From the IMG/VR virus record IMGVR_UViG_3300044636_000857, positions 1-21,709 of that record: 21,709 nucleotides of DNA; one strand, written 5' to 3'. The stretch comes from a virus. The notes beneath the pieces were generated by a model that worked only from the letters and a program-made list of their open reading frames with translations, was not told the origin of the DNA and ran no database searches. Below are positions 1 to 7,474 of this stretch, piece after piece. Both the position numbers and the translations under genes were made by a program. Each line of letters opens with the position of its first letter. The first letter of the stretch is position 1.

Positions 1-1130
1 CCTAGCCCCATGCCAATCGGAGCCAGAGGCCAAGGGCCACTAGAAGCCTCATAGAAGTCCAGCAGTGACACAGGCCAGCGACCATCTCTGTAGATCGGAA
101 CAGGCCAATCCAATGCCCTACGTATCTCATCGTCGCCAAGCTCTGCGGTACTTGGCGGAAAGTTAAGCGGAAAGGGTACACCTTTAGCCACAGCCAAGTA
201 AGCGAAGTCGCCAACAGTCTGCTCGAACGCTTCATGTAGAGTCGAATCAAAATCATCTAGGCGAGTACCCACACCTACCTTAGAGTAGATCTCATACCAG
301 ATAATCTTATTAGACGTTGCGTAGGCACTGTTCTTGATCGGATGATATTCATCCCTGCCACTCTCAGATACCTCATTAGCGTCTGCACCAGCCACGCCAA
401 CATTACGTGCGTAACGACTAAGAGAGCCAGCAGGTAGATCAAATCTTCGCTCAACATCCCAGTAATTCTCAATGTGCTGTCTGCCAATCCAGCCGCAATC
501 ACTCAAGTTTGGCTTAGTACACTGAGGGTCAATAAACAGACGCAAGCAAGAATCGAACACCGATCTAGTCAGCACTCGCTCGCTACCTGGGAACTGATAC
601 TTCTCCGTCCACAGGCAACCTCGCCCAGTAATCAAAGCCTCTGTAATCGCAAGCTGGCTTTCAGCAATCAACCCACCATTAGGCTGCTCACGTTGAGCAT
701 AAGACAGGTATTGCTCCATGAGTGAACAACGAGTCTTATTTCGCCTGCGATTACTTTCATATCGCTGTAAAAAATCCTGGTACCTCTGTGCCGTGGCAGG
801 ATCGGCAGGATCACCCATGACATCGGGCTCAATGTCTAGACGAGCGTAAGGGCGAGCAGAGATACCAGGATAGTCCCAATAGAGTGAAGGACCAAACACG
901 CTGACAAGTTCAAAAGCTTTTGCTATCGTCATTTTGAACTGAGGGGCTGGCAGGTTACTAAAGAACTTATTGCGGAACGTATCGTCCCACATAAAGCCGC
1001 ACGTACCCTGATAGAAGTTCCGGCAAATGTCAGCGGTCTGACGAAAGGGCTCTCTCGCTTTACGAGCTTGCTCAATCCTCGTCAACCAAACACTCACCAG
1101 TCGTTCAAGCCTACCCCGAATCTCAAGCAT
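1..1130 (-). CDS. Portal-like (head-tail connector) protein, 3' end cut off by window edge
   Basis: An open minus-strand frame of 376 codons starts at ATG 1130 and runs off the left edge, so the C-terminus is missing. The start is supported by AAGGAAG seven bases upstream and by a TAATG overlap with the stop of the preceding gene. The protein begins MLEIRGRLERLVSVWLTRIE. It has a helical N-terminus, then a stretch typical of portal proteins: a long helix (AESQLAITEALITGRGCLW) followed by a mainly beta region with 'RLFIDPQCTKPNLSDCGWIG'. That pattern matches the 'v.iDP.a....a.wi' segment common to portals. Portals form the dodecameric ring at the capsid vertex through which the terminase pumps DNA. 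Position just after the large terminase and one small gene supports the call. I recognise the fold pattern, not a specific family. A podovirus-type head-tail connector is the alternative. Confidence 0.68.
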   Translation of the reverse strand, partial: MLEIRGRLERLVSVWLTRIEQARKAREPFRQTADICRNFYQGTCGFMWDDTFRNKFFSNLPAPQFKMTIAKAFELVSVFGPSLYWDYPGISARPYARLDIEPDVMGDPADPATAQRYQDFLQRYESNRRRNKTRCSLMEQYLSYAQREQPNGGLIAESQLAITEALITGRGCLWTEKYQFPGSERVLTRSVFDSCLRLFIDPQCTKPNLSDCGWIGRQHIENYWDVERRFDLPAGSLSRYARNVGVAGADANEVSESGRDEYHPIKNSAYATSNKIIWYEIYSKVGVGTRLDDFDSTLHEAFEQTVGDFAYLAVAKGVPFPLNFPPSTAELGDDEIRRALDWPVPIYRDGRWPVSLLDFYEASSGPWPLAPIGMGL

Positions 1131-1468
1131 TAGTTAGCTTCCTTGACCTTACCAGACTTGCGATCAGGGACACCACGAACCTCAACCAGATCCTCATACC
1201 ACTTGGGGAACATCCACCAACCAGTTCGCTTCGCCAATTCAGTGGGCTTGCCATCAACGAACAGCCTTGCATCACTTAAGTGCGGCACGCTAGTCACTAA
1301 GCCACCACCACTCCTCTTGGACGTTGGAAATGTATTGATTGACACTACGCCATTGTGAAACGAATCCGACACGATCCCTGGGACGACATCATCGGGAGCA
1401 TGTGGAGGACACCACAGAATTGGCAAACCAACCGGAGCCAATCCATCAAAATTTTTGTTGAGCGACAT
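1130..1468 (-). CDS. Hypothetical 112-aa protein between terminase and portal
   Basis: Not recognised. The frame extends to a TTG at 1474, but ATG 1468 is the better start because AAGG lies seven bases upstream at the end of the terminase gene. Its stop shares the TAATG junction with the portal start, so it is translationally coupled on both sides. The protein is soluble, with no signal peptide or membrane segment. It is rich in Pro, Gly and Trp in the first half (LPILWCPPHAPDDVVPGIV) and basic at the end. Position between terL and portal suggests a packaging or neck role, but the sequence shows nothing that proves it. Confidence 0.72.
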   Translation of the reverse strand: MSLNKNFDGLAPVGLPILWCPPHAPDDVVPGIVSDSFHNGVVSINTFPTSKRSGGGLVTSVPHLSDARLFVDGKPTELAKRTGWWMFPKWYEDLVEVRGVPDRKSGKVKEAN

Positions 1469-1470
1469 GT

Positions 1471-3207
1471 TCAAACCTTGTAGGGGGTAAGCGCAGTGCC
1501 AAGCAAAACCGAATTATCATCTGGCTTCTTGCGAGACGATGAAGACGCTTGCAACTGCTGAAACAATTGAAACGCGGGGGATCCTCCCCCTATATTCTTC
1601 CCTGCAACTGGAAACCACTTTGGAAAACTGGCACACCAGTATTCCGCCGCCACAGCTAAGTCGATCGTCTGATACTTCGCAGGTCGATCACCAACCTCGT
1701 TATCCAATCGCTCCTCTTTGATGTAGTCCTCTAATTGCTTACAGAGATTCGGACACTTGTGAGTTACAATCCGAAGATACGGAAAGGAGCCAGCTTTATT
1801 GTTCACATGCATCCACGACTGCAATCGCATGATGCGAGACTCCACATTGGGCGAACCCCACATAAAGTGATGCCCCGTCAAGATGCTGTGGATGTTGTGT
1901 TCTTTGAATGTTCGCGAGTAGTTGTCAGCAACTGATAACGCAAAGCCCATCGTCGTTTGCTTACCTGCACGCTGGTCGATAATGAATCGATAGATCGGAT
2001 AGCCTTGTATCTTGCTCTTAATCATCGGAGCCAGTGTGTCAGCGTCTGCTCGACCTGGATACAATTCATCGTAAACAACGTAATACTCACCGAAACTCGG
2101 CGGCGGTATGGCACAAAAAAGTACCGCTGGCTTTCTCGTGCCTGGATCAAGAATCATCTCTCTTGTCCAGTCAATTGGAGGCACCCAATTGTTCCGCCTT
2201 AGCGTTTCGGAAATCTTGTCCTCAACTCCCTCAGGATAGCAGGCAGAATGAAAGCTCCTGTCAAATAGCGGATACATCTTGAGTTGTTCAATAGAGTATT
2301 CGCCACGATCTCTAGATGACTTTTCTTCGTCGGTAAAGCCCTCAAGAAGCTCTCTCTTACCAGCAGGATCAAGCTGGCTATTTGCGCTAGTTGTCAGAAT
2401 CACTTCACCAGCCATCGGATCTGGATCGTCGGCATCTTGCAGCTTAGCTCGTTCAGTCAAAGCACGCAGAGCCTCATTATTGGCTCTAGGCCAGCTAGAC
2501 CAGAACAGCCTTCCTCGCCTGTCAGCTAGACGCGATTGCCACTCTTGATAGTGCTTTGGATATTTGATCGCCTCGTCTATCCAAATCACATCCACTGGGT
2601 CGCCCTGCTTAGGCTCTGCCTTGGATGAGTAGGCATAGATGTCAGCCAGCGTTTCTTTAGTCACTGGATCCCAGATGACAACCTTCTTGAACTCGTTGTT
2701 ACCTTTGTTCTCCCAGTCCCAAGATCCTGGCTTTACGAATCGATTGGGTATCACTGGATAGCTAGGATAAACTTCACCCGATCTAGCTGCATCGTCAGGG
2801 TCGGCTTGATTGTAAGATCTCAATTGACCCGTCGAGCGATCACGTATCATCTTGAACAATCCTGGCTTAAACAAAAGCCTATGAACTGTCTCTCCAATAT
2901 GACGCTGATCGTAGCCAATGATCCATATCGTAAGCGGCCTGCCTAACTGGTGAGGACGACGCGCTCTCACCCTGGTGCCATCTGACAAATGAACGTAACC
3001 ATCTGTAGCAATAGCTCCGGTGAGAACAGCCAGTGAGGTACTCTTACCAGAACGCACACCACCACGAACCAACAACTCTCTGGCGTTGGACTGAAATATG
3101 GGATCTTGATGAGACTGAGCACGAAACAGATCAAGAGCGGTGGTTCGGCGCCGAGCCATTTCCACCAGAGCAGCAGCTTCGCGATTACTCAGATTCAGAT
3201 TCGTCAT
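1471..3207 (-). CDS. terL: Terminase large subunit (packaging ATPase and nuclease)
   Basis: The 578-aa product has the two-domain layout of TerL, which cuts concatemeric DNA and drives it into the prohead through the portal. Walker A is GGVRSGKS at residues 49-56. Walker B with the catalytic acidic pair is VIWIDEA around 207-213. The C-terminal RNase H-like nuclease has acidic residues in the expected spacing: D354 in 'ILDPG', D380/E381 in 'VVYDELY', and D411 in 'FIIDQRAG'. The length is normal for the family. The ATG at 3207 lies inside the preceding gene (23-base overlap) with only a weak ribosome site, so coupling is likely. It is followed by the 112-aa gene and the portal. The ATPase and nuclease motifs make this the firmest call in the structural arm. 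Confidence 0.95.
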   Translation of the reverse strand: MTNLNLSNREAAALVEMARRRTTALDLFRAQSHQDPIFQSNARELLVRGGVRSGKSTSLAVLTGAIATDGYVHLSDGTRVRARRPHQLGRPLTIWIIGYDQRHIGETVHRLLFKPGLFKMIRDRSTGQLRSYNQADPDDAARSGEVYPSYPVIPNRFVKPGSWDWENKGNNEFKKVVIWDPVTKETLADIYAYSSKAEPKQGDPVDVIWIDEAIKYPKHYQEWQSRLADRRGRLFWSSWPRANNEALRALTERAKLQDADDPDPMAGEVILTTSANSQLDPAGKRELLEGFTDEEKSSRDRGEYSIEQLKMYPLFDRSFHSACYPEGVEDKISETLRRNNWVPPIDWTREMILDPGTRKPAVLFCAIPPPSFGEYYVVYDELYPGRADADTLAPMIKSKIQGYPIYRFIIDQRAGKQTTMGFALSVADNYSRTFKEHNIHSILTGHHFMWGSPNVESRIMRLQSWMHVNNKAGSFPYLRIVTHKCPNLCKQLEDYIKEERLDNEVGDRPAKYQTIDLAVAAEYWCASFPKWFPVAGKNIGGGSPAFQLFQQLQASSSSRKKPDDNSVLLGTALTPYKV

Positions 3208-3823
3208 CTGGATTGTATTCCCAAGTAGGAGACTCTTCTGCTATCGCTGGAGTAACTTCTACGTCGATAGGCTCACTCTGCATCGCAACGCTATTGATGA
3301 CCTGAATGCGAAAGTTAGGATCATCCTGCATCATACGAGCCGCAAGTTGTGCTAAGGTTGCTTTCAGGTCATCGTCCGTAAGACCTGACGCATCCACGTT
3401 ATTGCGATCATCAAGTTTCTCTTGCAGGCTCAATATCATCTGCCAATACTTGACGATTACCGAATCCTTTCGCTCAAACATCAATTGTTCTTTTTGCGTC
3501 AGATTCTCACCACGGACTTTATCAAAGTCCTCCTTGAGCTTGACAGCCAATCCATCAGCACCACCCACTAGATCAGTAAACTTGGAGAATACCTGATCAA
3601 GAACCTGCTGATCTGATCCAGCCTTCTTGATTCGAGACAGCAACTCTCTTGAAAACTGGGCTGTTTGACGCGTATCGCTCATCAGCAACTCTCTGTGTAT
3701 TTGCTCTCGCCTAACTTCTCTGCAATCGCCACAGTACCCACCGGAAAGCATGCGATTAGGAAATACTTGACGACATTGATTGCAATGACTTGCCTGATTA
3801 GTGACTCTAAGGTTTAGTGACAT
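3185..3823 (-). CDS. Zinc-ribbon/coiled-coil protein, possible terminase small subunit
   Basis: The 212-aa product starts at ATG 3823, preceded by GAGGAA. A TTG at 3835 would add four residues but would bury that ribosome site. The N-terminus carries two CxxC knuckles, CNQC at about 14-17 and CGDC at about 31-34, which look like a compact zinc ribbon. A long helical, charged middle is predicted to be partly coiled coil. The tail is strongly acidic (PDDESESE). Lying immediately before terL and overlapping it by 23 bases is the classic place for the small terminase, which recognises packaging DNA. However, small terminases normally use a helix-turn-helix rather than a zinc ribbon, so the assignment rests on position. 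It could instead be a regulator or a scaffold-like helper. Confidence 0.7.
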   Translation of the reverse strand: MSLNLRVTNQASHCNQCRQVFPNRMLSGGYCGDCREVRREQIHRELLMSDTRQTAQFSRELLSRIKKAGSDQQVLDQVFSKFTDLVGGADGLAVKLKEDFDKVRGENLTQKEQLMFERKDSVIVKYWQMILSLQEKLDDRNNVDASGLTDDDLKATLAQLAARMMQDDPNFRIQVINSVAMQSEPIDVEVTPAIAEESPTWEYNPDDESESE

Positions 3824-3841
3824 ACTGTTCCTCAACGAAGC

Positions 3842-3871
3842 GGGGCCAGTAAGTAATTACTCACCAGCCCC
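3842..3871 (-). promoter_or_regulatory. 15-bp hairpin in the leader of the terminase genes
   Basis: The two 15-base arms, 3842-3856 and 3857-3871, pair throughout when read as minus-strand RNA. GGGGC pairs with GCCCC at the base and AGTAA with UUACU at the top, and the three non-Watson-Crick positions are all G-U wobbles. The hairpin ends about 20 bases before the zinc-ribbon gene's start. No U-run follows it, so it does not look like a simple intrinsic terminator. RNA processing, attenuation, or protection of the downstream message are options. Confidence 0.55.
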
Positions 3872-3893
3872 TACCCCAGCGGCACCAGCCACC

Positions 3894-3917
3894 CCCCAGA
3901 ACATAAAACATTCGGGG
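3894..3917 (-). promoter_or_regulatory. Small hairpin directly after the 63-aa gene stop
   Basis: In minus-strand RNA, CCCCGAA (3917-3911) pairs with UUC and GGGG (3901-3894), with a one-base bulge and a nine-base loop. It begins at the base after the stop codon of the 63-aa gene. A very G-rich run follows rather than Us. Together with the hairpin at 3842-3871 it makes a structured leader between the capsid and terminase genes. Confidence 0.4.
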
Positions 3918-4109
3918 TTATTTATTTAACTTGATTGGAGAGACCATGCTCTTCCACATGTCGCCCACCACTGGCTCCTTCTGAAGGGCCGAGGTTTCAG
4001 GGACGACGTTCTGAATGATTGGCTCTGAGCCGTAAGCTTTGGCATTAGCCGTATACTTAGGCTGATTAATTACTTCACCCTTAGGTGTCACGCCCTTAAC
4101 TTTATCCAC
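3918..4109 (-). CDS. Small 63-aa protein of the capsid operon, unknown
   Basis: Not recognised. The start is GTG 4109, chosen because AGAGGT sits six bases upstream. The protein is soluble and basic, with low-complexity N- and C-termini (MDKVKGVTPKGEV, SPIKLNK). It has no Cys, no membrane segment and no motif I can name. Its place between the decoration-like gene and the terminase pair suggests a minor head or completion protein expressed with the late genes. The structured leader begins right after its stop codon. Confidence 0.6.
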   Translation of the reverse strand: MDKVKGVTPKGEVINQPKYTANAKAYGSEPIIQNVVPETSALQKEPVVGDMWKSMVSPIKLNK

Positions 4110-4146
4110 AACATCACCTCTTGTTTTTTACTTAGTGCCAACAGAA

Positions 4147-4178
4147 GCCAGTGAGCAGCATCCCTGCCACCCACTGGC
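4147..4178. repeat. 7-bp inverted repeat between decoration and 63-aa genes
   Basis: GCCAGTG (4147-4153) and CACTGGC (4172-4178) are perfect inverted copies with an 18-base loop. They lie in the 92-base gap between the decoration-like gene and the 63-aa gene. No U-run follows on the transcribed strand, so a terminator is not supported. It may be a weak hairpin adjusting expression after the capsid genes. Confidence 0.3.
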
Positions 4179-4201
4179 CGTTTCCATGGTCACATAAACG
4201 A

Positions 4202-4726
4202 TTAGTAGCCTGGGAACTTCCAGACCACATCAATGGTTTGATCTGCTGCCGTTGCTGCGGTCACTGCACGACCACACGCACTCAAGGAGCCAGCCGCGTC
4301 GTTGGTCACAGTCGTGACTTCACCAGTAGCGGCAGGAATCAGAATAGCGTTAGCCGAAATAGAACCGGCAGAACGAGCCTTGCCTGGACCTTCAATGAGC
4401 ATCCAAAAGTGCTCGCCGTTAGCCACAGATGTCACATAAGGATCAACTGCACCAACTCCAGTACCAGCAGCGCCGGTAACACCACCAACGTAAGTTCCAG
4501 CCAATCCACTTTTCCAGGTTAAGCACTCATTAGGATTGAGCGCTCCACCGGAGTCATTCTTAACCCACATCGCTTTGATGCGGCGACCTGACAAGAGTTT
4601 GCGTTGCGAATCAATCGCAGAGTAATTCACATCAGTGAACTCTCGAACTGTCCCAAGCAAAGACTCTAGTTCACCGGCTACAGCCTTTTCGCCTAGCCGA
4701 TACATATTCGTTTGAACTGCACCCAC
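4202..4726 (-). CDS. Capsid decoration-like protein
   Basis: The 174-aa product directly follows the major capsid gene. The start is GTG 4726 with GGGAG about nine bases upstream; an ATG seven codons in is possible but has no ribosome site. After a short helical start the protein is almost all beta-prone. It is rich in Gly, Ala, Thr and Ser (SGGALNPNECLTWKSG, AANAILIPAATGEVTTV-like stretches) with few charges, typical of phage head decoration or stabilising proteins that trimerise on the capsid surface. The residues SGGALNPNECLTW resemble 'DUF2190/decoration'-type starts, but I cannot confirm a family. Position beside the major capsid gene is the main support. Confidence 0.6.
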   Translation of the reverse strand: MGAVQTNMYRLGEKAVAGELESLLGTVREFTDVNYSAIDSQRKLLSGRRIKAMWVKNDSGGALNPNECLTWKSGLAGTYVGGVTGAAGTGVGAVDPYVTSVANGEHFWMLIEGPGKARSAGSISANAILIPAATGEVTTVTNDAAGSLSACGRAVTAATAADQTIDVVWKFPGY

Positions 4727-4777
4727 TTTATTTTTCTCCCTGTTAGGTTTGTTTTGTTACGACGACGGAACTAACGA

Positions 4778-5890
4778 TTAAGAACCGAAAGCACCGTACT
4801 TGGCAATATGTTTTGGATTGAACCTTAAATTCCCAAAGAAACCAATAGCCACTTCATGGGCCATTGCGGTGTTGTTGAACTCTGGACCAACCAAGTAGAA
4901 CAACTGATCGTGCAAGCTGAACAAGCTCATTTCATCTAGGTTCACTGCATAGCCAGTGCCCGCTGGACAATCGAACTCACTCTTAATCATTGCACCGTTG
5001 TAGTTGATCACATCTTCTGCAAAGCCAAGCTTGCCAGCGTAATCGCTAACCTGCAATCGCTCGCGAACGACCAAGCGATCTTGGAACTCGTCGAACAATT
5101 CCTGGCTTAGCATGTGCAAGGTTGGGATCTTGCTGCCACCAGACAAGTGACGAATCCAGCTACGACCACGACGAATCACATGCTCGCAGTTATCGGCCCA
5201 AGTGTTACCACCAGTGCCCCACTGAGGACATGCGTAATTGATGAGCTTGGGACTCACGAAATCGTAATCGGCTGTGCCAGATCCAAGAGGCCAGTCAGTG
5301 GTGAGCAAGCCCGAAGGACGATTAGCAGCAGCCAAGTTGTTTGACCATGTTCCACCGTAGGAGCCTGGGCGAACCAACTTGCCACCGTAAGAGGCAGAGC
5401 TAGAAGGCAGTGCTACGCGGTCGTTAACCGAAACCGATCCGTCTGGAACCATCGGGGTATCGATACCCACGATCTGGTCATCGTTGCCAGTGTTTCGCAA
5501 GAACAACTCAGCCGACAATCGATTGCCTACCGAAGCGAGAACCGAGTCCATCGCATCAGCATAAAGATCGACGATCGCCAACGGACCCTTGTTCATCATC
5601 TGAATTTTGAGATCCAGTGCTTGAGTTCCAATCAAGCCAGCGACTGGTACAGTCAACTGCTCGAATGCTTGGTGATGTTCGTAGATCACACCAACACCAC
5701 TGGAATGGGTTCGAGCGGCTGGCTGTCGTGCTCGCACAGTCCAGGTCGTCGACGTTCCGCTCTGGTTGTAAAGAATGCGACCTTCGCTTTGCAGCAAGGC
5801 CAACCAGAAACGGTTGCGTACCGTTTGATCGGATGCACCTTTTAGGTACTTAGGTGCTGTGTTCCGAATGGCTAAAATTGCCTCAGACAT
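4778..5890 (-). CDS. Major capsid protein (HK97-fold type)
   Basis: The 370-aa product starts at ATG 5890 with AAGGAG and a seven-base spacer, one of the strongest ribosome sites here, as expected for the most abundant phage protein. The N-terminus is helical. The middle has the alternating pattern of HK97-fold coats: an extended arm, the 'DLYADAMDSVLASVGNRLSA' spine-like helix, then a long Gly/Ser/Pro-rich surface loop region (about 135-215). The C-terminus ends in beta structure. It follows a scaffold-like gene and precedes a decoration-like gene, which is the standard head arrangement. No protease gene or cleavable delta-domain is evident, so maturation without proteolysis is likely. Confidence 0.85.
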   Translation of the reverse strand: MSEAILAIRNTAPKYLKGASDQTVRNRFWLALLQSEGRILYNQSGTSTTWTVRARQPAARTHSSGVGVIYEHHQAFEQLTVPVAGLIGTQALDLKIQMMNKGPLAIVDLYADAMDSVLASVGNRLSAELFLRNTGNDDQIVGIDTPMVPDGSVSVNDRVALPSSSASYGGKLVRPGSYGGTWSNNLAAANRPSGLLTTDWPLGSGTADYDFVSPKLINYACPQWGTGGNTWADNCEHVIRRGRSWIRHLSGGSKIPTLHMLSQELFDEFQDRLVVRERLQVSDYAGKLGFAEDVINYNGAMIKSEFDCPAGTGYAVNLDEMSLFSLHDQLFYLVGPEFNNTAMAHEVAIGFFGNLRFNPKHIAKYGAFGS

Positions 5891-5908
5891 TGACTACTCC
5901 TTGTCTCG

Positions 5909-7117
5909 TTAGTTTCCCCTGTAGTTCGCGCCCAGAATCTCAGCGTTGTCTGGATCACGCTCTAACATTTCTCGAAATGACATCTTACGATTCACCGGCG
6001 TTTCTACCGGCTGCACAAAAGCATTGCTCACTTGCACCTTTCGTGCGTCAGGCTTCTTCCTGGCCTGCTCTACAAACTGATTCTTCTTTGCTTCAACCTG
6101 TTGCTTCTTTTCTGCCGCCAACTCTTCTTGGTTTTTGGCAGGCTCTACTGGGGGAAGCATCCTGTACGCCAACTTCCAGATACGTAGGTCTGGCTGATCC
6201 ACACCAAGTTCGTTGCAGATCTCTCGAACCTTGTTGCTGTAAAGCAGCCCACGCTCTGTAGGAATTTCTTTTCCATCCAAGCCAACCATGACATTGCCAT
6301 CATTACTGACTCGGAAGAATTCGTTTTTGTGGTCGGTGTAGAACTTCTGGAACTCGTTCTCTTCTTGCTGCTGGTATCTATAAGCCTGCACCTGCTTTTG
6401 CTTCTCAGCTAGATTCGCAGCTAGCTGGGTGTGGTAAGCTTTAATGCGGCTTTCGATTTTGTTTTCAATTTCCTCTAGCAACCCAGCTTCCTGCATTGCA
6501 GTCACTGGATCATTGACCATAAGCTGGCTGCGTCTCTGCTGCTCAGTGACGGCCTCATTAAGCTGCTGAGCGGCTTTCTGTCCATCGATCCCATACTTAG
6601 GATCAGGCAAAAACTTCGAGGTCTTGTCGTCGAACTCGCAATACTTGGTTAGATTCTGGTCGATCTCAACCTTTTGCCAGCGACGTAGCTTTTGTTCGTT
6701 AGTCTCAGGCTTGACTGGCTCTGCAATCTGTTGCTGAACCGGCTGCTGCTGACTAAGAGCTTCAACCTGAGCCTGTAACTCAGCCATTCTTCGTCGCTGC
6801 TCATCACGCTCAGCAAAAACATTAACCAGTTGCTTCTGAATCTCATCCTCAGAATACTGGTCGGCAGCGATATTAACTTTAGCTAATGCTTGCTTTAGCG
6901 GAGAGACTTCGGCTACAGGTGCGGGTTCGGAGCCAGCTTCTGGTGCCTTGGCTTCAGGCTGCTGCTCTACCGCCGACTCGACCTGCTGCTCAACAGCCTC
7001 TGGAGTTGCACTTTCTGATTCGACTGACTCAGCCTCAGGTGCAGTTGCTCCATCACGATTAGCGGCACGCTCCGCTAATCTCTCCTGAATCATCTTGGTC
7101 AATTCGCTATCAGCCAT
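5909..7117 (-). CDS. Scaffold-like capsid assembly protein
   Basis: The 402-aa product starts at ATG 7117 with AAGGAA six bases upstream; the frame extends upstream to 7156 but without a better site. The N-terminal third is very acidic and rich in Glu, Ala, Pro and Gln. Long charged, Gln-rich helices with coiled-coil character follow (around 115-150 and 215-265), and the C-terminus is basic. This composition, and the place immediately before the major capsid gene (19-base gap), fits an internal scaffold that shapes the prohead and leaves before DNA entry. It has no protease motif. It is the first gene of the leftward late operon, so its upstream region is the operon's control site. Confidence 0.75.
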   Translation of the reverse strand: MADSELTKMIQERLAERAANRDGATAPEAESVESESATPEAVEQQVESAVEQQPEAKAPEAGSEPAPVAEVSPLKQALAKVNIAADQYSEDEIQKQLVNVFAERDEQRRRMAELQAQVEALSQQQPVQQQIAEPVKPETNEQKLRRWQKVEIDQNLTKYCEFDDKTSKFLPDPKYGIDGQKAAQQLNEAVTEQQRRSQLMVNDPVTAMQEAGLLEEIENKIESRIKAYHTQLAANLAEKQKQVQAYRYQQQEENEFQKFYTDHKNEFFRVSNDGNVMVGLDGKEIPTERGLLYSNKVREICNELGVDQPDLRIWKLAYRMLPPVEPAKNQEELAAEKKQQVEAKKNQFVEQARKKPDARKVQVSNAFVQPVETPVNRKMSFREMLERDPDNAEILGANYRGN

Positions 7118-7128
7118 GTCATTTCCTT

Positions 7129-7147
7129 GGGGTGGGGTGGAAGGGGG
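7129..7147 (+). promoter_or_regulatory. G-run cluster (possible G-quadruplex) ahead of the late operon
   Basis: Four G-runs (4, 4, 2 and 5 Gs) with one- or two-base spacers lie on the plus strand just upstream of the scaffold ribosome site. In the minus-strand transcript the same stretch is a C-rich leader. Three runs are long and one is only GG, so a three-tier quadruplex is not guaranteed. It may affect late transcription through DNA structure, or simply be a pyrimidine-rich leader. Confidence 0.35.
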
Positions 7148-7177
7148 TCTCCGCATATCTTTCCAACTGCCACAAGA

Positions 7178-7226
7178 AATAATTGGCTCTCAAAGGTAAT
7201 ACTGGTGAGAGCAGAACAATAATTGG
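7178..7226. promoter_or_regulatory. Repeat and dyad cluster in the divergent control region
   Basis: The nonamer AATAATTGG occurs at 7178-7186 and again at 7218-7226, exactly 40 bases (about four helical turns) apart. Between them GCTCTC (7186-7191) and GAGAGC (7207-7212) form a perfect inverted repeat with a 15-base gap. The cluster lies between the late operon start (7117) and the rightward gene at 7244, so it is well placed as an operator. I see no convincing sigma-70 promoter for the late operon here. Confidence 0.5.
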
Positions 7227-7243
7227 AAGAGGAGGATAAAAAA

Positions 7244-7474
7244 GTGGAGCAGGTAGTCGGAATGATTGACCCCAGAACTGAAGAGCTTGTAACACTCAAG
7301 GAGTTAGGTCAGAGGCTACAGAGAACGTACAACAACATCTACGAGTTGGTACGTGTTGGCCGAGAGAGTGTTGGAGGCAAGACAGTGCAACTGGAAGTTA
7401 TTAAAACCCCAGGCGGCATGAGAACTTCGATGGAAGCGTACTATAGATTTCTAAGGAAACTAAATGAGTGCTAA
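7244..7474 (+). CDS. Small DNA-binding-like protein (resembles planctomycete DUF1580)
   Basis: The start is GTG 7244, chosen for the GAGGAGG about eight bases upstream; the frame opens earlier at a TTG (7223) that would swallow this site. The 76-aa product has the layout of short winged helix/MerR-type DNA-binding proteins. 'LVTLKELGQRLQRTYNNIYELV' reads as a helix-turn-helix. It is followed by a beta wing and 'MRTSMEAYYRFLRKL', the 'trREALqrFl' ending used by excisionase-like proteins. DUF1580, as I remember it, is limited to planctomycetes and has this layout. It is transcribed away from the late operon and overlaps the next gene by 11 bases. Regulator of the late region or recombination directionality factor are both possible. 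Confidence 0.65.
   Translation: MEQVVGMIDPRTEELVTLKELGQRLQRTYNNIYELVRVGRESVGGKTVQLEVIKTPGGMRTSMEAYYRFLRKLNEC

Noticed and set aside
1-1120. Several short open frames on both strands (for example 2-256, 275-502, 474-725)
   Set aside because: They lie within the continuous portal-like frame, lack ribosome sites and have unlikely composition; they are shadows.
3842-3871. Intrinsic terminator
   Set aside because: The hairpin is followed by GC-rich and mixed sequence rather than a U-run, and the next gene's ribosome site lies only about 10-20 bases away.
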